The notes beneath the pieces are model-generated. The model had not been told where the DNA came from and did no database searches. It was given only the letters and a program-made list of their open reading frames with translations. The position numbers were made by a program, and so were the translations under genes. This document shows positions 38,753 through 47,439 of a DNA stretch of 64,000 nucleotides, piece after piece. Positions within the stretch are counted from its first letter, which is position 1. Each line of letters opens with the position of its first letter. Origin of the DNA: Streptomyces sp. GESEQ-35 (lineage in GTDB: Bacteria > Actinomycetota > Actinomycetes > Streptomycetales > Streptomycetaceae); assembly GCF_017948485.1 (NCBI RefSeq), contig NZ_JAFFSX010000035.1, positions 62,001-126,000 on the forward strand, given 5' to 3'.

Positions 38753-40134
38753 CCGGGGCGCGTCCGCGCGGCTCACTGGCCGGCAGCGTCGTCCTGCTCA
38801 CCACCACCGTCGCCGCGGTGGCCGTCGTACTGACCGGGCTGTTCGCCTGGCGGATGATCCGGACGACCGCCGAGGCGCAGGAACGCGAGCAGTTGTCGCG
38901 GCAGGCGGAGGTTCTGGCCCGCACTCCCCCGCTGGCGTCGGCGATGCTGTCCCGTGAGGAGCGGATCGCCGGGTCGAGCGGCATGGCGCTCGCGCTCGTG
39001 CAGCCCTCCGGAACCACGCAGGGTCCGGCGGCGGCGGTCGTCGACGGCGGGCAGCGACAGGCACTCCGCGCGGGAGCGAAGGTGTCGGCGACCGCGCTGC
39101 TCGACGGCCAGGAGGTGTTGGTCGAAGGGGTACCGACCCGCGCGGGCGGTGGGCTGGTGCTGACCCAGCCGATGAGTTCCGTCGACGAGGCGAGCGGCCG
39201 GATGCGGGGCGGGCTGGTGCTTCCCCTCGTACTGGGGCTGACCGGATCAGCGCTGGCCGGCGCACTGCTGGCCCGGCGTCTGGCCCGGCCGCTCGGCTCG
39301 GCCGCGGCCACCGCGCACCGGCTGTCGGCGGGTGAACGCGGGCTGCGCGTGCCCGCGGAGGGGCCTGCCGAAGTGGCCGAACTGGCCGCCGCGCTCAACT
39401 CGCTGGACGCGGCGCTGGCCCGCAGCGAGAACCGGCAGCGGGACTTCCTGCTCTCCGTCTCCCACGACATCCGTACCCCGCTGACCACGGCACGTGGCTA
39501 CGCCGAGGCCCTCGCCGACGAGGTGATCACCGGCGACGAGGTGCCGCAGGCCGGGCGGATCCTGAGGTCCGAGATCGAGCGGCTGGAGCGGTTCGTGGGC
39601 GACCTGCTCGCGCTGGCCCGCCTCGAAGCCGACGACTTCCGTCTGGACGTCGCCGATGTCGACCTGGACGCCCTGGTCGCGGATGCGGCGGCCGCCTGGT
39701 CGGCACGTTGCGCCCGGCACGACGTCGACTTCCGCGCCGAACGTCCGGGACGCCCGCTGCGGATCACCACGGACGGTTTCCGGGTACGGCAGCTCATCGA
39801 CGGCCTCGCCGAGAACGCGCTGCGGGTCACCCCGGCCGGGCGCCCCCTCGTCCTGGCCCTGCGCCCGGAGGCCTCCGGCGCCCGGCTGGAGGTACGCGAC
39901 GGCGGTCCCGGCCTCACGGACGAGGACGTGGCCGTCGCGTTCGAGCGGGGTGCGCTCACCGATCGCTATCGCGGGGTGCGGCCCGTCGGCAGCGGCCTGG
40001 GCCTGGCCATCGCCCACCGCCTGACCACGCGGCTCGGCGGCACGATCACCGCCGGGCGGGCGCCGGAAGGGGGCGCCTGTTTCGCCGTATTCCTGCCGTC
40101 GTACGCCCCGACGGGCGACGACCCGGCGCGGTGA
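38749..40134 (+). CDS. Sensor histidine kinase
   Basis: The 461-residue kinase has membrane segments at about 12-34 and 157-176 flanking an extracytoplasmic sensor of about 120 residues that I do not recognise. A HAMP domain (about 178-230) is followed by the dimerisation helix with the phospho-acceptor H239 in SVSHDIRTPLTTARGYAEAL. The ATPase domain has the N box LIDGLAENALRVTP, G1 VRDGGPGLTDED and G2 VGSGLGLAIAHRL. The N box has AENAL where DNAL or ENAV is more usual, which still keeps the Asn. It is coupled to the response regulator before it. Confidence 0.95.
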   Translation: MTGARPRGSLAGSVVLLTTTVAAVAVVLTGLFAWRMIRTTAEAQEREQLSRQAEVLARTPPLASAMLSREERIAGSSGMALALVQPSGTTQGPAAAVVDGGQRQALRAGAKVSATALLDGQEVLVEGVPTRAGGGLVLTQPMSSVDEASGRMRGGLVLPLVLGLTGSALAGALLARRLARPLGSAAATAHRLSAGERGLRVPAEGPAEVAELAAALNSLDAALARSENRQRDFLLSVSHDIRTPLTTARGYAEALADEVITGDEVPQAGRILRSEIERLERFVGDLLALARLEADDFRLDVADVDLDALVADAAAAWSARCARHDVDFRAERPGRPLRITTDGFRVRQLIDGLAENALRVTPAGRPLVLALRPEASGARLEVRDGGPGLTDEDVAVAFERGALTDRYRGVRPVGSGLGLAIAHRLTTRLGGTITAGRAPEGGACFAVFLPSYAPTGDDPAR

Positions 40135-40164
40135 CCCGGTCCGCCGCCGCGCCGGGTATGGGGG

Positions 40165-41526
40165 TCAGGATGCCGTGCAGGAACCGACCGTGGGGGCTGC
40201 GGTGTTGCCGTTGTTCATGACGGTGAATCCGAAGCTCGTGGACGCTCCGGCGGCGAGGGTGCCGTTGCCGTTCGGCTTCATCGTCATGACGTTGCCGCTG
40301 CTGTCCCATGTGGGGGTGCCGTTCCAGGTCGCGGAGATCTTCTGGGGTGACGTCACGGTGACGGTGGTGGTCCAGGTGCTGATCGCCGAACCGCCCGCGG
40401 TGACGGTCACCTTGCCGTTGAAGCGGTCGCTCCACTCCTCCGCCTTGCTGTACGACACGTTGCAGGCGGCTGTACCGCCGGAGCCCGTACCGCCGAGGGC
40501 GGTCAGTACGGCCGTGTAGGCGGGCTTCTTGGCGTAGTTGCCGTCGAAGAGCAGGGGCGTTCCGCTGGCGCGCCACGAGTACTTGTCGGTGACGCCCCAG
40601 ACGGTGATGCCGGTGCAGCGTGAGACGGCCAGACAGGCGCGTACGACGTTGCTGTAGCTGTTCGCCTGGGCCGTGCCCGAGCCCTCGATGTCCAGTTCGG
40701 TGATCTGCACGTCCACGCCGAGGTCGGCGAAGCGCTGAAGGTTGGCCTGGTAGTCGGACGGGACGGGAGACGCGCTGTTGAAGTGGGACTGGAAGCCCAC
40801 GCAGTCGATCGGGACGCCCCGTGCCTTGAAGTCTCTGACCAGGTTGTAGACGGCATTGCTCTTCGCGTTGACGCCGTCGGTGTTGTAGTCGTTGTAGCAG
40901 AGCTTGGCGGCGGGGTCCGCGGCGCGGGCGGTGCGGAACGCCTCCTCGATGAAGCCGTTGCCGAGTTTGTCCTGGAAGGGCGAGCTGCGCCGGGCACCGC
41001 TGCTGCCGTCCTGGAAGGCCTCGTTGACGACGTCCCAGGAGTGGATCTTGCCTTTCCAGTGGCCCATGACCTGGGTGATGTGGTTGTTCATCGCCGTTCT
41101 CAGGTCCGCCGCGCCCAACGCGCCCACCCAGCTGGGCAGTTGGGAGTGCCAGACCAGGGTGTGGCCGCGGACCTTCATCCCTCGGCTCTGGGCGTGGCTG
41201 ACGATCTGGTCCGCGGCGCCGTAGGTGAACGTGTTGCGGGTGCGCTCGACTGCGTCCCACTTCATCTCGTTCTCGGGTGTCGCCGAGTTGAACTCGGTGT
41301 TGAGCGTGGCGGCGTAGTCGGCTTCACCGAGGTGGTTCGCGGCGACCGCGGCGCCGAAGTAGCGGCCCTTCTCGGCGGCCGCGGCGCCGAGCGTACTGGC
41401 CGCCTCGGCGGTGCCCGACAGGGCTGAGATCCCGGCCGCGGCGAGCAGGCTCGCCATGCCGAGGACCAGCGCCGTGCGGGCACGGGAGCGCACGGAAGGC
41501 TGAGCGATGGACGTACGGGTAGCCAT
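40165..41526 (-). CDS. Secreted GH10 endo-1,4-beta-xylanase with CBM2
   Basis: The 453-residue xylanase has a signal peptide with cleavage after about residue 43 (SGTAEAA-ST). The GH10 barrel spans about 45-343: acid/base Glu is E169 in SWDVVNEAF and nucleophile Glu is E277 in VQITELDIEG. A short Gly/Thr linker leads to a CBM2 (about 353-453) with conserved Cys at the ends (ACNVSY ... GSCTAS) and Trp residues for cellulose or xylan binding. It breaks xylan outside the cell. The ATG at 41526 follows AAGGGGAA. Two palindromes of the CGAAA-type lie upstream and are probably sugar-responsive LacI-family operators. The gene converges on the kinase gene. Confidence 0.95.
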   Translation of the reverse strand: MATRTSIAQPSVRSRARTALVLGMASLLAAAGISALSGTAEAASTLGAAAAEKGRYFGAAVAANHLGEADYAATLNTEFNSATPENEMKWDAVERTRNTFTYGAADQIVSHAQSRGMKVRGHTLVWHSQLPSWVGALGAADLRTAMNNHITQVMGHWKGKIHSWDVVNEAFQDGSSGARRSSPFQDKLGNGFIEEAFRTARAADPAAKLCYNDYNTDGVNAKSNAVYNLVRDFKARGVPIDCVGFQSHFNSASPVPSDYQANLQRFADLGVDVQITELDIEGSGTAQANSYSNVVRACLAVSRCTGITVWGVTDKYSWRASGTPLLFDGNYAKKPAYTAVLTALGGTGSGGTAACNVSYSKAEEWSDRFNGKVTVTAGGSAISTWTTTVTVTSPQKISATWNGTPTWDSSGNVMTMKPNGNGTLAAGASTSFGFTVMNNGNTAAPTVGSCTAS

Positions 41527-41548
41527 CTGTTCCCCTTCTTCGCGATAT

Positions 41549-41571
41549 CGAAAGTTTCGGAACGATTTCCG
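41549..41571. promoter_or_regulatory. Overlapping palindromes upstream of the xylanase gene
   Basis: CGAAAGTTTCG (41549-41559, perfect) overlaps CGGAA-CGAT-TTCCG (41558-41571, perfect arms). They lie 22-45 bases upstream of the xylanase start. From memory, CGAAA-type palindromes precede xylanase genes in other Streptomyces and are bound by a LacI-type repressor. The second palindrome may be a variant half of the same control region. Confidence 0.6.
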
Positions 41572-41661
41572 AATGGCGCGGGAGAACATACGGCCGGGCC
41601 CCCATGGCGTCAACGGATGGCGCAGGAGGCAATACGAGTTGGCTGAAGTCGTCTTCTGGTT

Positions 41662-41672
41662 CGAATGTTTCG
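41662..41672. promoter_or_regulatory. Second CGAAA-type site (CGAATGTTTCG)
   Basis: This site differs from CGAAAGTTTCG by one base and lies about 113 bp upstream of it, near the end of the convergent-side SRPBCC gene. Two such sites could allow looping or cooperative repression of the xylanase. One mismatch and a short length make it less certain. Confidence 0.4.
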
Positions 41673-41687
41673 AGCTACGTGCGACTC

Positions 41688-42320
41688 CTACGCTCCCGTG
41701 TAGGCAGCGATCGTCGCCGCCGTCGTGACGGCCACGACCTGCGCATCGGCTCCGGAGGCGGTATACGCGGCGCCCCATTCCTCGCCCGAGCGCGTCATGA
41801 ACTCCTTCCCCTCGGGCGTCTTGCCCCAGGCTTCCGCTTCCTCCCTGCCGATCCCGCCGCCGGTCAGATGCCTGGCGAGTCCGAGGAGCCCCAGGTCCCA
41901 GCCGATCCCGACCGCGCCGGGCCCGAACTGGCCCCAGAAGTCGTCCGGCACGACGGCCACATGCTCCAGCTCCAGCACCGTGCGGTCCACGCCGTCCGGC
42001 GTGAGTCGCACCTCGACCTCACTGAAGCCCGGGTCGGGCCCGTACAGCCAGCTCACGCGCAGCCGGGTCGGCTCGGCGCACTCGAGGATCTCGCCGCCGG
42101 CGTTGCCCTCCAGCTGGTAGCGCCCGCCGAGCTTGAACTCGCCGGTGACCGGCAGGAACCAGCGGCTGATCCGCTCCGGTGACGTCACCGCGTCCCACAC
42201 GTCGGCGATTTCGGCGTCGTACGCCCGGCGCAGGAGTACCGTCCTCGCCTCGCCCGCCTCGACCTCGCGGACGCCGACCTCACGATGCAGACGGTTGATC
42301 TCGTCGACGATCTCACTCAT
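41688..42320 (-). CDS. SRPBCC/AHSA1-family protein
   Basis: The 210-residue protein has the AHSA1 pattern: VLLRRAYDAEIADVWDAVTSPERISRWFLPV near residue 28, GGRYQLEGNAGGEILECAEPTRLRVSWLYG in the middle, and TVLELEHVAVVPDDFWGQFGPGAVGIGWDLGL for the last strand and helix. These cytoplasmic proteins bind hydrophobic ligands or, in some cases, stimulate Hsp90. The start overlaps the ArsR-family regulator by 8 bases, an arrangement widespread in Actinobacteria. A similar but not identical pair is at 56504-57362. Confidence 0.88.
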   Translation of the reverse strand: MSEIVDEINRLHREVGVREVEAGEARTVLLRRAYDAEIADVWDAVTSPERISRWFLPVTGEFKLGGRYQLEGNAGGEILECAEPTRLRVSWLYGPDPGFSEVEVRLTPDGVDRTVLELEHVAVVPDDFWGQFGPGAVGIGWDLGLLGLARHLTGGGIGREEAEAWGKTPEGKEFMTRSGEEWGAAYTASGADAQVVAVTTAATIAAYTGA

Positions 42321-42672
42321 CCCCGCTCACTTCCTTTGCCTCTCTCAGCCTGCGCTCGCGCCTGCCCCGCGCGAGCTCCGTCCCGAGCGCGTCGAGCCGC
42401 TGTTCCCAGAACCCCCGGAACCGCTCCAGCCAGGCGTCCACCTCACGCAGCGGCGCGGCGTCGACGGCGTACAACCGCCGGGTGCCGTCGGCACGCACGG
42501 ACGTGAAGCCGCTCTCCCGCAGCACCCGCAGATGCTGAGAGACGGCCGGCTGGGAGATCCCGAACTCGTCCCGGATCACGGCACTGATCTCGCCCGACGC
42601 CTGCTCACCGGATGCGAGTAGCTCCAGTATCCGGCGCCTGACCGGATCTCCAAGGACATCGAAGGCGTGCAC
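42313..42672 (-). CDS. ArsR-family transcriptional regulator
   Basis: The 119-residue winged-helix regulator has the helix-turn-helix ISAVIRDEFGISQPAVSQHLRVLRESGFTSVRADGTRRLYAV, the standard ArsR recognition region. There is no Cys pair for metal sensing, so it is a non-metal member of the kind that pairs with AHSA1 proteins. GTG 42672 is the first codon before VLGDPVRRRILELL. It controls itself and the SRPBCC gene by inference. The CTTATATAAG palindrome 24 bases upstream is a candidate operator. Confidence 0.92.
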   Translation of the reverse strand: MHAFDVLGDPVRRRILELLASGEQASGEISAVIRDEFGISQPAVSQHLRVLRESGFTSVRADGTRRLYAVDAAPLREVDAWLERFRGFWEQRLDALGTELARGRRERRLREAKEVSGDE

Positions 42673-42695
42673 GGGGCCGACTATGCCATCGTCGA

Positions 42696-42705
42696 CTTAT
42701 ATAAG
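42696..42705. promoter_or_regulatory. Palindrome CTTATATAAG upstream of the ArsR gene
   Basis: A perfect 10-bp AT-rich palindrome in a 71% GC region, 24 bases before the GTG start. It includes TATAAG, which could be the -10 element on the minus strand, so a bound regulator would block RNA polymerase. Confidence 0.5.
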
Positions 42706-42723
42706 GCAAGGCTTAAACAGAGG

Positions 42724-42753
42724 CCGGGACCGCGGGGAGTCCCGCGGTCCCGG
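42724..42753 (-). terminator. Hairpin terminator after the phospholipase gene
   Basis: A perfect 13-bp stem (42724-42736 with 42741-42753) closes a GAGT loop, between the end of the phospholipase gene and the promoter of the ArsR gene. Both neighbours are on the minus strand, so it ends the phospholipase transcript. Confidence 0.78.
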
Positions 42754-42784
42754 TCAGCATCTGAGGTATACGGCCTTGTCCGTG

Positions 42785-44212
42785 TCAGACGTGCGGCCGG
42801 CGCCCCCGCTCCTGGCGCGGGAACGTCTGGTCGGCTCCCGGCAGCGTCGGCTTCGGCAGGGTCGCCACCTCTTCCTTCGCCTTCTCCAGCTGTTCGGCGG
42901 TGTCGTCGGGCAGCCGGGGCGGGCGGGGACGGGCGTCCGAGAAGCGGAACGCGGAGGTGAAGTCACCGAAGGTCGCGCGCCGCCAGTCGCTGACGTTCGC
43001 CTCCTCGACTCCGGTGAAGCGCTCCAGGAACTGAAGCGCCGAAGTGTGGTCGAACCTCTCCGACGCCACCCAACCACCCACCGTCCAGGGTGAGATGACA
43101 ATGGCCGGGACACGGAACCCGCCGCCGATCGGCAGCCCCTGGACGAACTCGTCCGCAGTGCCCGCGGGCGGGGTCGGCGGGGCCACGTGGTCGAACAGGC
43201 CGTCGTTCTCGTCGTAGTTGAGGATGAAGGCGGTCTTGCGCCACACCTTCGGGTTGGACGCGATCGCCTCGAGCTTGGAGGCGACGAAGTCGGCGCCCGC
43301 AGCCGGCAGATAGTCCGGGTGCTCCGACTGGTAGCTCGTCGGCATGATCCATGACACCGCGGGGAGGCGGTCGTTGCGGGCGTCGTCCTCGAACGTGCCT
43401 TCCGGCTGCGGTCGCACACCCCGCTCGTACAGGTCGGAGCCGGGCTGCGCGTTCTTGAACGTCGCGAACTGCTCCAGCATGTTGCAGCCGTAGTCGTCGT
43501 CCTGCTGGTACACCTTCCAGCTGATCCCGGCCGCCTGGAGGCGCTCGGCGTACGTCGTCCAGCGGTACGGCGTCGGCGCCACGTTGCTCAGGATCGGTCC
43601 GCCCTGCGTGCCGCCGGGGTCGATCGTGCCGGTCATCCAGTACAGCCGGTTCGGCCAGGTCGGGCCGAACACCGAGCAGAAGTAGTGGTCGCAGATGGTG
43701 AAGGTCTCGGCGAGCGCGAACTGGAACGGGATGTCCTCGCGCGTGTAATAGCCCATGACATACGGGCCGTTGACGCCGTCGGCCTTGCGGTGGGCCGGCA
43801 GCCACTGGTCCATCTTGCCGCCGTTCCACGCCTCGTGCTGCACCGACCAGGCGTGGCTCGTGGACGGGATGGCCTGCGCACTGGACGTACGGGTGTCCAG
43901 GTGGAAGGGCAGGAGGTAGCCCTTCGGGTTCTCGGCGTCCGGCTGGTAGAAGACGGAGCGTCCGTTGCCGAGCTTGAGTGCGTGCGGGTCGGCGAAGCCG
44001 CGGACGCCCGACAGGGTGCCGAAGTAGTGGTCGAAGGACCGGTTCTCCTGCATCAGCAGGACGACGTTCTCGATGTCCCGCAACGAGCTGTGCTTGGGCG
44101 GTTCGGCTGCCACGGCCTTCTGAAGGCTCGGTGGGAGGAGGGAGAGGGCCGCGGCGCCGCCCAGCGCGCCGGCGGCGGAACCCAGAAGTCTACGGCGGGT
44201 CAACTCAGCCAT
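42785..44212 (-). CDS. Tat-exported phospholipase C / acid phosphatase-family phosphoesterase
   Basis: The 475-residue protein opens with a twin-arginine signal, TRRRLLGSAAGALGGAAAL, so it should be exported folded. The phosphoesterase domain follows from about residue 45: IENVVLLMQENRSFDHYFGTLSGVRGF is the metal and nucleophile region of the PLC/AcpA family. SEHPDYLPAAGADFVASKLEAI, FILNYDENDGLFDHVAPP and GFRVPAIVISPW are later metal-ligand motifs. It is shorter than PLCs with a C-terminal DUF756 repeat pair and ends in a basic tail. The likely role is phospholipid or phosphate-ester hydrolysis outside the cell. A strong hairpin follows. Confidence 0.93.
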   Translation of the reverse strand: MAELTRRRLLGSAAGALGGAAALSLLPPSLQKAVAAEPPKHSSLRDIENVVLLMQENRSFDHYFGTLSGVRGFADPHALKLGNGRSVFYQPDAENPKGYLLPFHLDTRTSSAQAIPSTSHAWSVQHEAWNGGKMDQWLPAHRKADGVNGPYVMGYYTREDIPFQFALAETFTICDHYFCSVFGPTWPNRLYWMTGTIDPGGTQGGPILSNVAPTPYRWTTYAERLQAAGISWKVYQQDDDYGCNMLEQFATFKNAQPGSDLYERGVRPQPEGTFEDDARNDRLPAVSWIMPTSYQSEHPDYLPAAGADFVASKLEAIASNPKVWRKTAFILNYDENDGLFDHVAPPTPPAGTADEFVQGLPIGGGFRVPAIVISPWTVGGWVASERFDHTSALQFLERFTGVEEANVSDWRRATFGDFTSAFRFSDARPRPPRLPDDTAEQLEKAKEEVATLPKPTLPGADQTFPRQERGRRPHV

Positions 44213-44333
44213 GATGCCCCTTCTTGAGCGCCGGAAGCGCTCCGCGGTGACGGTCGGCCCGGGTGGGGAGACGGGCCGCCGAACACTCTTCGCCCGGGTC
44301 GGCGCCGGGCATCAGGGGCGGGTGATGAACTTG

Positions 44334-44510
44334 TCACCAACGTGCGGGAAGGGGTTGGCCAAGCCGTGACCTGCAATATTGGCTCGTTGCCAGGGCGTTG
44401 CTCCGCCTTGGGGTGTGGATGGCCGCGCCATGAATCGGCCAGTGCGCGACGCCGTACTCCAAGCAGCAGCGGACGAAGTCCTGGACGACCGGATGGCCCT
44501 CGTCGACGTC
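44334..44510 (-). other. Possible gene remnant, unrecognised
   Basis: Just after the kinase stop, a minus-strand frame with GC-rich third positions reads DVDEGHPVVQDFVRCC, then LEYGVAHWPIHGAAIH, and runs to TGA at 44334. An adjacent frame ends in GLANPFPHVGDKFITRP. The coding-like composition with a frame change suggests a decayed short gene. I do not recognise it. The rest of 44213-44508 looks like the leader of the phospholipase gene. Confidence 0.3.
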
Positions 44511-46365
44511 ACTCGACGCGGGTGAGGCGCACCGCGATGCTCTCCGGGTAGCGCAGCTCCAGTTGGTTCTTCGACTTCCAGGTGATGGTCTGGGGTACGC
44601 CGTGCGGGCAGCCGATGTTCCTCGGGGTGGCTGCGTCGAGTTCCAGTGGGCTCAGGGTCACGATGTTCTTCGTGGCCGACACCAGCTCCGAGGTGCCGTT
44701 GCAGCGCCAGTCGATCGACCACCCGGTGTACGTGCCGACCTTCCTGCCCACCGCACCCCGCTTGATGGTCAGCGTGCCCTGGATCTCGGACCTCCACGTG
44801 CCGAGGAACTTGTCGGGGAGCGGCCCGCCGGCGGGCCGCGCCATGGGCTTCAGCTCGGCTGTCATGTCCCCCATCGCCCAAGTGAGCCTGCCCGCCGAGG
44901 ACTTGAGGCCACCGGACCTGCTCAGGTCGCATGCGCCCCGGGCGGCCGTGGCGGGAACCGCCTTCACCACGTCGAAGGAGGTGAGCGCCATCGTGTTCCC
45001 CTTCTTCGACCCCAGTCTCGACTCGACCTTGCAGTACGTGTCTTTGCTCAGATAGAGAAAGTCCACAGCCTTCTCCCCCGGCGCGGCGCTCCCGTCGACA
45101 TCGACGCGCAGATACTCGTGCTCGTCGGAGATCGAGCTGTCCGTGCGCTGCACGAGGCCCGCCCAGGCACCGCCGAACTTCGCCGCCTGCTGGCCGGCGG
45201 AGCCGCTGCCGCTCTGGGCGCCGGAGGCCGAATCGACGCCGGCCTGCTGATCGTCGCCCGCCTCACCGTCGGGGAGTTGGGTGAGCACGACGGCGGTGGC
45301 GGCCGTGACGGCGACACCGGTCGCGGCCGCGATCCACGCGGCGCGGGAGCGGCGGCGAGGCCGGCGTGTCGGGCCCTCGCCCGCACCCCCGGTAGGGGTC
45401 GGTGGCTGCGGCGCTGCGATGCGTACCGCCGGAGGGCGCGGCTCATGGGCGGGGGCGTCCGCGTCGAGGAGTTGGGCCGCGTGCCGCCCGAGTTCCGCGA
45501 GCAGCGGACCGGGCAGCCAGGGGTGACCGTTCTCGATGTCGGCGTCGGCGGTCCACGCCAACAGGTGAGCCACGGTGGGCCGCACGGTGGGATCCTTCGC
45601 CAGGCAGCCCCGTACGAGTTCGAGAATCCCGGGCGGAACGCCGGTCAGATCCGGCTCCTCCTCGGCGATCCGGAACATGACGGCGTGCACACCGCTGTCC
45701 TCCGTGCCGAACGGCATGTGGCCGGTCGCGGCGTAGGCGAGGACGGTGCCGACGCAGAACACGTCGGAGGCCGGAGTGAGTCGCTGCCCGCGCACCTGCT
45801 CGGGGGACATGAACCCCGGTGAGCCGATGACGGCTCCGGTATGGGTCCTCACCCCGTCGGCCACCATGTCGAGGGCTCTGGCGATACCGAAGTCGATGAC
45901 GCGCGGCCCGTCGATGGTGAGCAGGATGTTCGAGGGCTTCAGATCGCGATGGACGAGCGCGGCACCATGAATGGCGTGCAGGGCGTGGGCGAGACCGTTC
46001 GCGAGGGCCCGCACCGAGTACTCGGGCAGCGGACCGTGTTCCTTGGCGACCACGCTGTGCAGATCCGGGCCCGCTACGTATCCGGTGGCGACCCAGGGAG
46101 TTGCCGCGTCGGTGTCCGCGTCCAGGACGGGCGCCGTCCAACTCCCGCCGACGCGCCGCGCGGCGGTCACCTCCAGCGCGAATCTTCGCCGGAACTCCGG
46201 GTGTTGGGCGAACTCGGCCTTGACCACCTTCACGGCGACCGTACGCCCGCCCTCGGAGCGCGCGAGATACACGCGGCCCATACCGCCGGCGCCAAGACGC
46301 GCGAGCATGCGGTACGGGCCTATGCGGGGCGGATCTTCAGTTGTCAACGCGTCCACCCGACGCAC
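44509..46365 (-). CDS. Membrane Ser/Thr protein kinase (PknB-like) with extracellular domain
   Basis: The 618-residue protein has an N-terminal kinase domain (about 17-270): glycine loop LGAGGMGRVYLA, K46 in VAVKVV, catalytic HRDLKPSN with D141, and DFG at 158-160. A Pro-rich juxtamembrane part (300-340) leads to one membrane segment (343-364) and an outer domain of about 250 residues, with Cys residues and two similar beta parts (FGGAWAGLVQRTDSS and FLGTWRSEIQGTLTI), which I do not recognise. It should sense an external signal and phosphorylate cytoplasmic targets. GTG 46365 gives the full frame; GTG 46356 (VDALTTEDPP) looks more like usual kinase starts. Neither has a clear ribosome site. 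Confidence 0.93.
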   Translation of the reverse strand: MRRVDALTTEDPPRIGPYRMLARLGAGGMGRVYLARSEGGRTVAVKVVKAEFAQHPEFRRRFALEVTAARRVGGSWTAPVLDADTDAATPWVATGYVAGPDLHSVVAKEHGPLPEYSVRALANGLAHALHAIHGAALVHRDLKPSNILLTIDGPRVIDFGIARALDMVADGVRTHTGAVIGSPGFMSPEQVRGQRLTPASDVFCVGTVLAYAATGHMPFGTEDSGVHAVMFRIAEEEPDLTGVPPGILELVRGCLAKDPTVRPTVAHLLAWTADADIENGHPWLPGPLLAELGRHAAQLLDADAPAHEPRPPAVRIAAPQPPTPTGGAGEGPTRRPRRRSRAAWIAAATGVAVTAATAVVLTQLPDGEAGDDQQAGVDSASGAQSGSGSAGQQAAKFGGAWAGLVQRTDSSISDEHEYLRVDVDGSAAPGEKAVDFLYLSKDTYCKVESRLGSKKGNTMALTSFDVVKAVPATAARGACDLSRSGGLKSSAGRLTWAMGDMTAELKPMARPAGGPLPDKFLGTWRSEIQGTLTIKRGAVGRKVGTYTGWSIDWRCNGTSELVSATKNIVTLSPLELDAATPRNIGCPHGVPQTITWKSKNQLELRYPESIAVRLTRVE

Positions 46366-46413
46366 TCTAGACCAGACCGCGTCCCCCGTGCTGCCGCTGC
46401 CGGCACCGCTCGG

Positions 46414-46842
46414 TCAAGTGGCCGACCTGGCGGACTCGTTGTCACGCGTCACACAGAGAGCCCAGATGATGAAGCCTGAGATCGCGATCATCACGACCGA
46501 CCAGACCGGGTAGTACGGCAGGGAAAGGAAGTTGGCGATGATGACCAGCGCGGCGATGCCAACACCCGCAAAGCGGGCCCATGTCGACGCCTGGAACAGT
46601 CCCATGCTGACGACCACGGCGACCGCGCCCAGGGCCAGGTGGATCCAGCCCCAGCTGGTGAGGTCGAACTCGAAGACGTAGTTCTGGGTCGTGACGAAGA
46701 CGTCGTCCTCGGCGATCGCCGCGACGCCTCGCAGGATGTCGAGTATGCCCCCAATCATGAGCATGACGGCCGCAAACATTGTCATGCCGCCGGCCCATGC
46801 CTGGCCGGTCGTCCGCGGATGCGTGGGATGTGTGGCGGTCAT
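46414..46842 (-). CDS. Four-segment membrane protein (DUF7144-like)
   Basis: The 142-residue protein has four hydrophobic segments: about 20-40 (GGMTMFAAVMLMIGGILDIL), 65-83, 87-104 and 110-130. The motif RGVAAIAEDDVFVTTQNYVFEFDLTSWGWIHLALG between the first two is the hallmark of a family common in Actinobacteria that I recall as DUF7144. Function is unknown; members often occur beside general stress genes, as here. It starts the minus-strand stress block after the kinase gene. Confidence 0.85.
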   Translation of the reverse strand: MTATHPTHPRTTGQAWAGGMTMFAAVMLMIGGILDILRGVAAIAEDDVFVTTQNYVFEFDLTSWGWIHLALGAVAVVVSMGLFQASTWARFAGVGIAALVIIANFLSLPYYPVWSVVMIAISGFIIWALCVTRDNESARSAT

Positions 46843-46875
46843 CCTGCTGCCTCCATTCGGTGTGGTCCGGTGCTC

Positions 46876-47328
46876 TCAGCCGCCGGAGGTGGGTGACGAG
46901 GGTCCGTGGCCGCTCAGAACCAGTTCCTTCGCCCTGCTGAACTCCTCGTCCGTGATGTCGCCGCGAGCACGGATCTCGGACAGTTTGGCGAGTTCGTCCG
47001 CGCTGGTGGGCCGCTGCTCGCCGGTGCCGGCGGTCTCCCGGACGTAGCTGTCGAAGGCCTCCTGCTGCGCGCGGGCCTGCGCCACCTCGCGGTGACCCAT
47101 GTTCTTGCCGCGGGCCACTACGTAGACGAAGACTCCGAGGAAGGGCAGGACGATGCAGAACACCAGCCAGCCGGCCTTGGCCCCGCCGCTCAGGTCGTCG
47201 TCACGGAAGATGTCGACGATGACCCGGAAGAGCAGGACGAACCACAGGATCCACAGGAAGACCACGAGTATGGTCCAGAAGGCGCTCAACAGCGGATAGT
47301 CGTACGCGAGGTACGTCTGCGCGCTCAT
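46876..47328 (-). CDS. SHOCT-domain membrane protein
   Basis: The 150-residue protein has two membrane segments (about 15-38 and 52-72; AGWLVFCIVLPFLGVFVYVVARG) of the PLD-nuclease-N type. A charged linker leads to a C-terminal SHOCT motif (residues 112-140, ELAKLSEIRARGDITDEEFSRAKELVL). SHOCT is a short helical oligomerisation element. The ATG at 47328 has GGAGGAGA directly upstream. Its promoter region contains the perfect copy of the TCACCCG-N3-CGGGTGA palindrome (47403-47421). Confidence 0.88.
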   Translation of the reverse strand: MSAQTYLAYDYPLLSAFWTILVVFLWILWFVLLFRVIVDIFRDDDLSGGAKAGWLVFCIVLPFLGVFVYVVARGKNMGHREVAQARAQQEAFDSYVRETAGTGEQRPTSADELAKLSEIRARGDITDEEFSRAKELVLSGHGPSSPTSGG

Positions 47329-47402
47329 GTCTCTCCTCCGTCCAGGGCGCTCGCCCGGAAGCCGTTCGGTTTTCAGCGTGCCCACGGCAAGGACCCGGTG
47401 TC

Positions 47403-47421
47403 CTCACCCGAGGCGGGTGAG
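47403..47421. promoter_or_regulatory. Shared palindrome, site 1: CTCACCCG-AGG-CGGGTGAG
   Basis: Perfect 8-bp arms lie around a 3-base spacer, 75 bases upstream of the SHOCT gene start. This is the best copy of a motif found in three more intergenic regions (49591, 51401, 53692) with the same spacer length. Confidence 0.7.
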
Positions 47422-47439
47422 CGTGTGATCGTGACCGGA

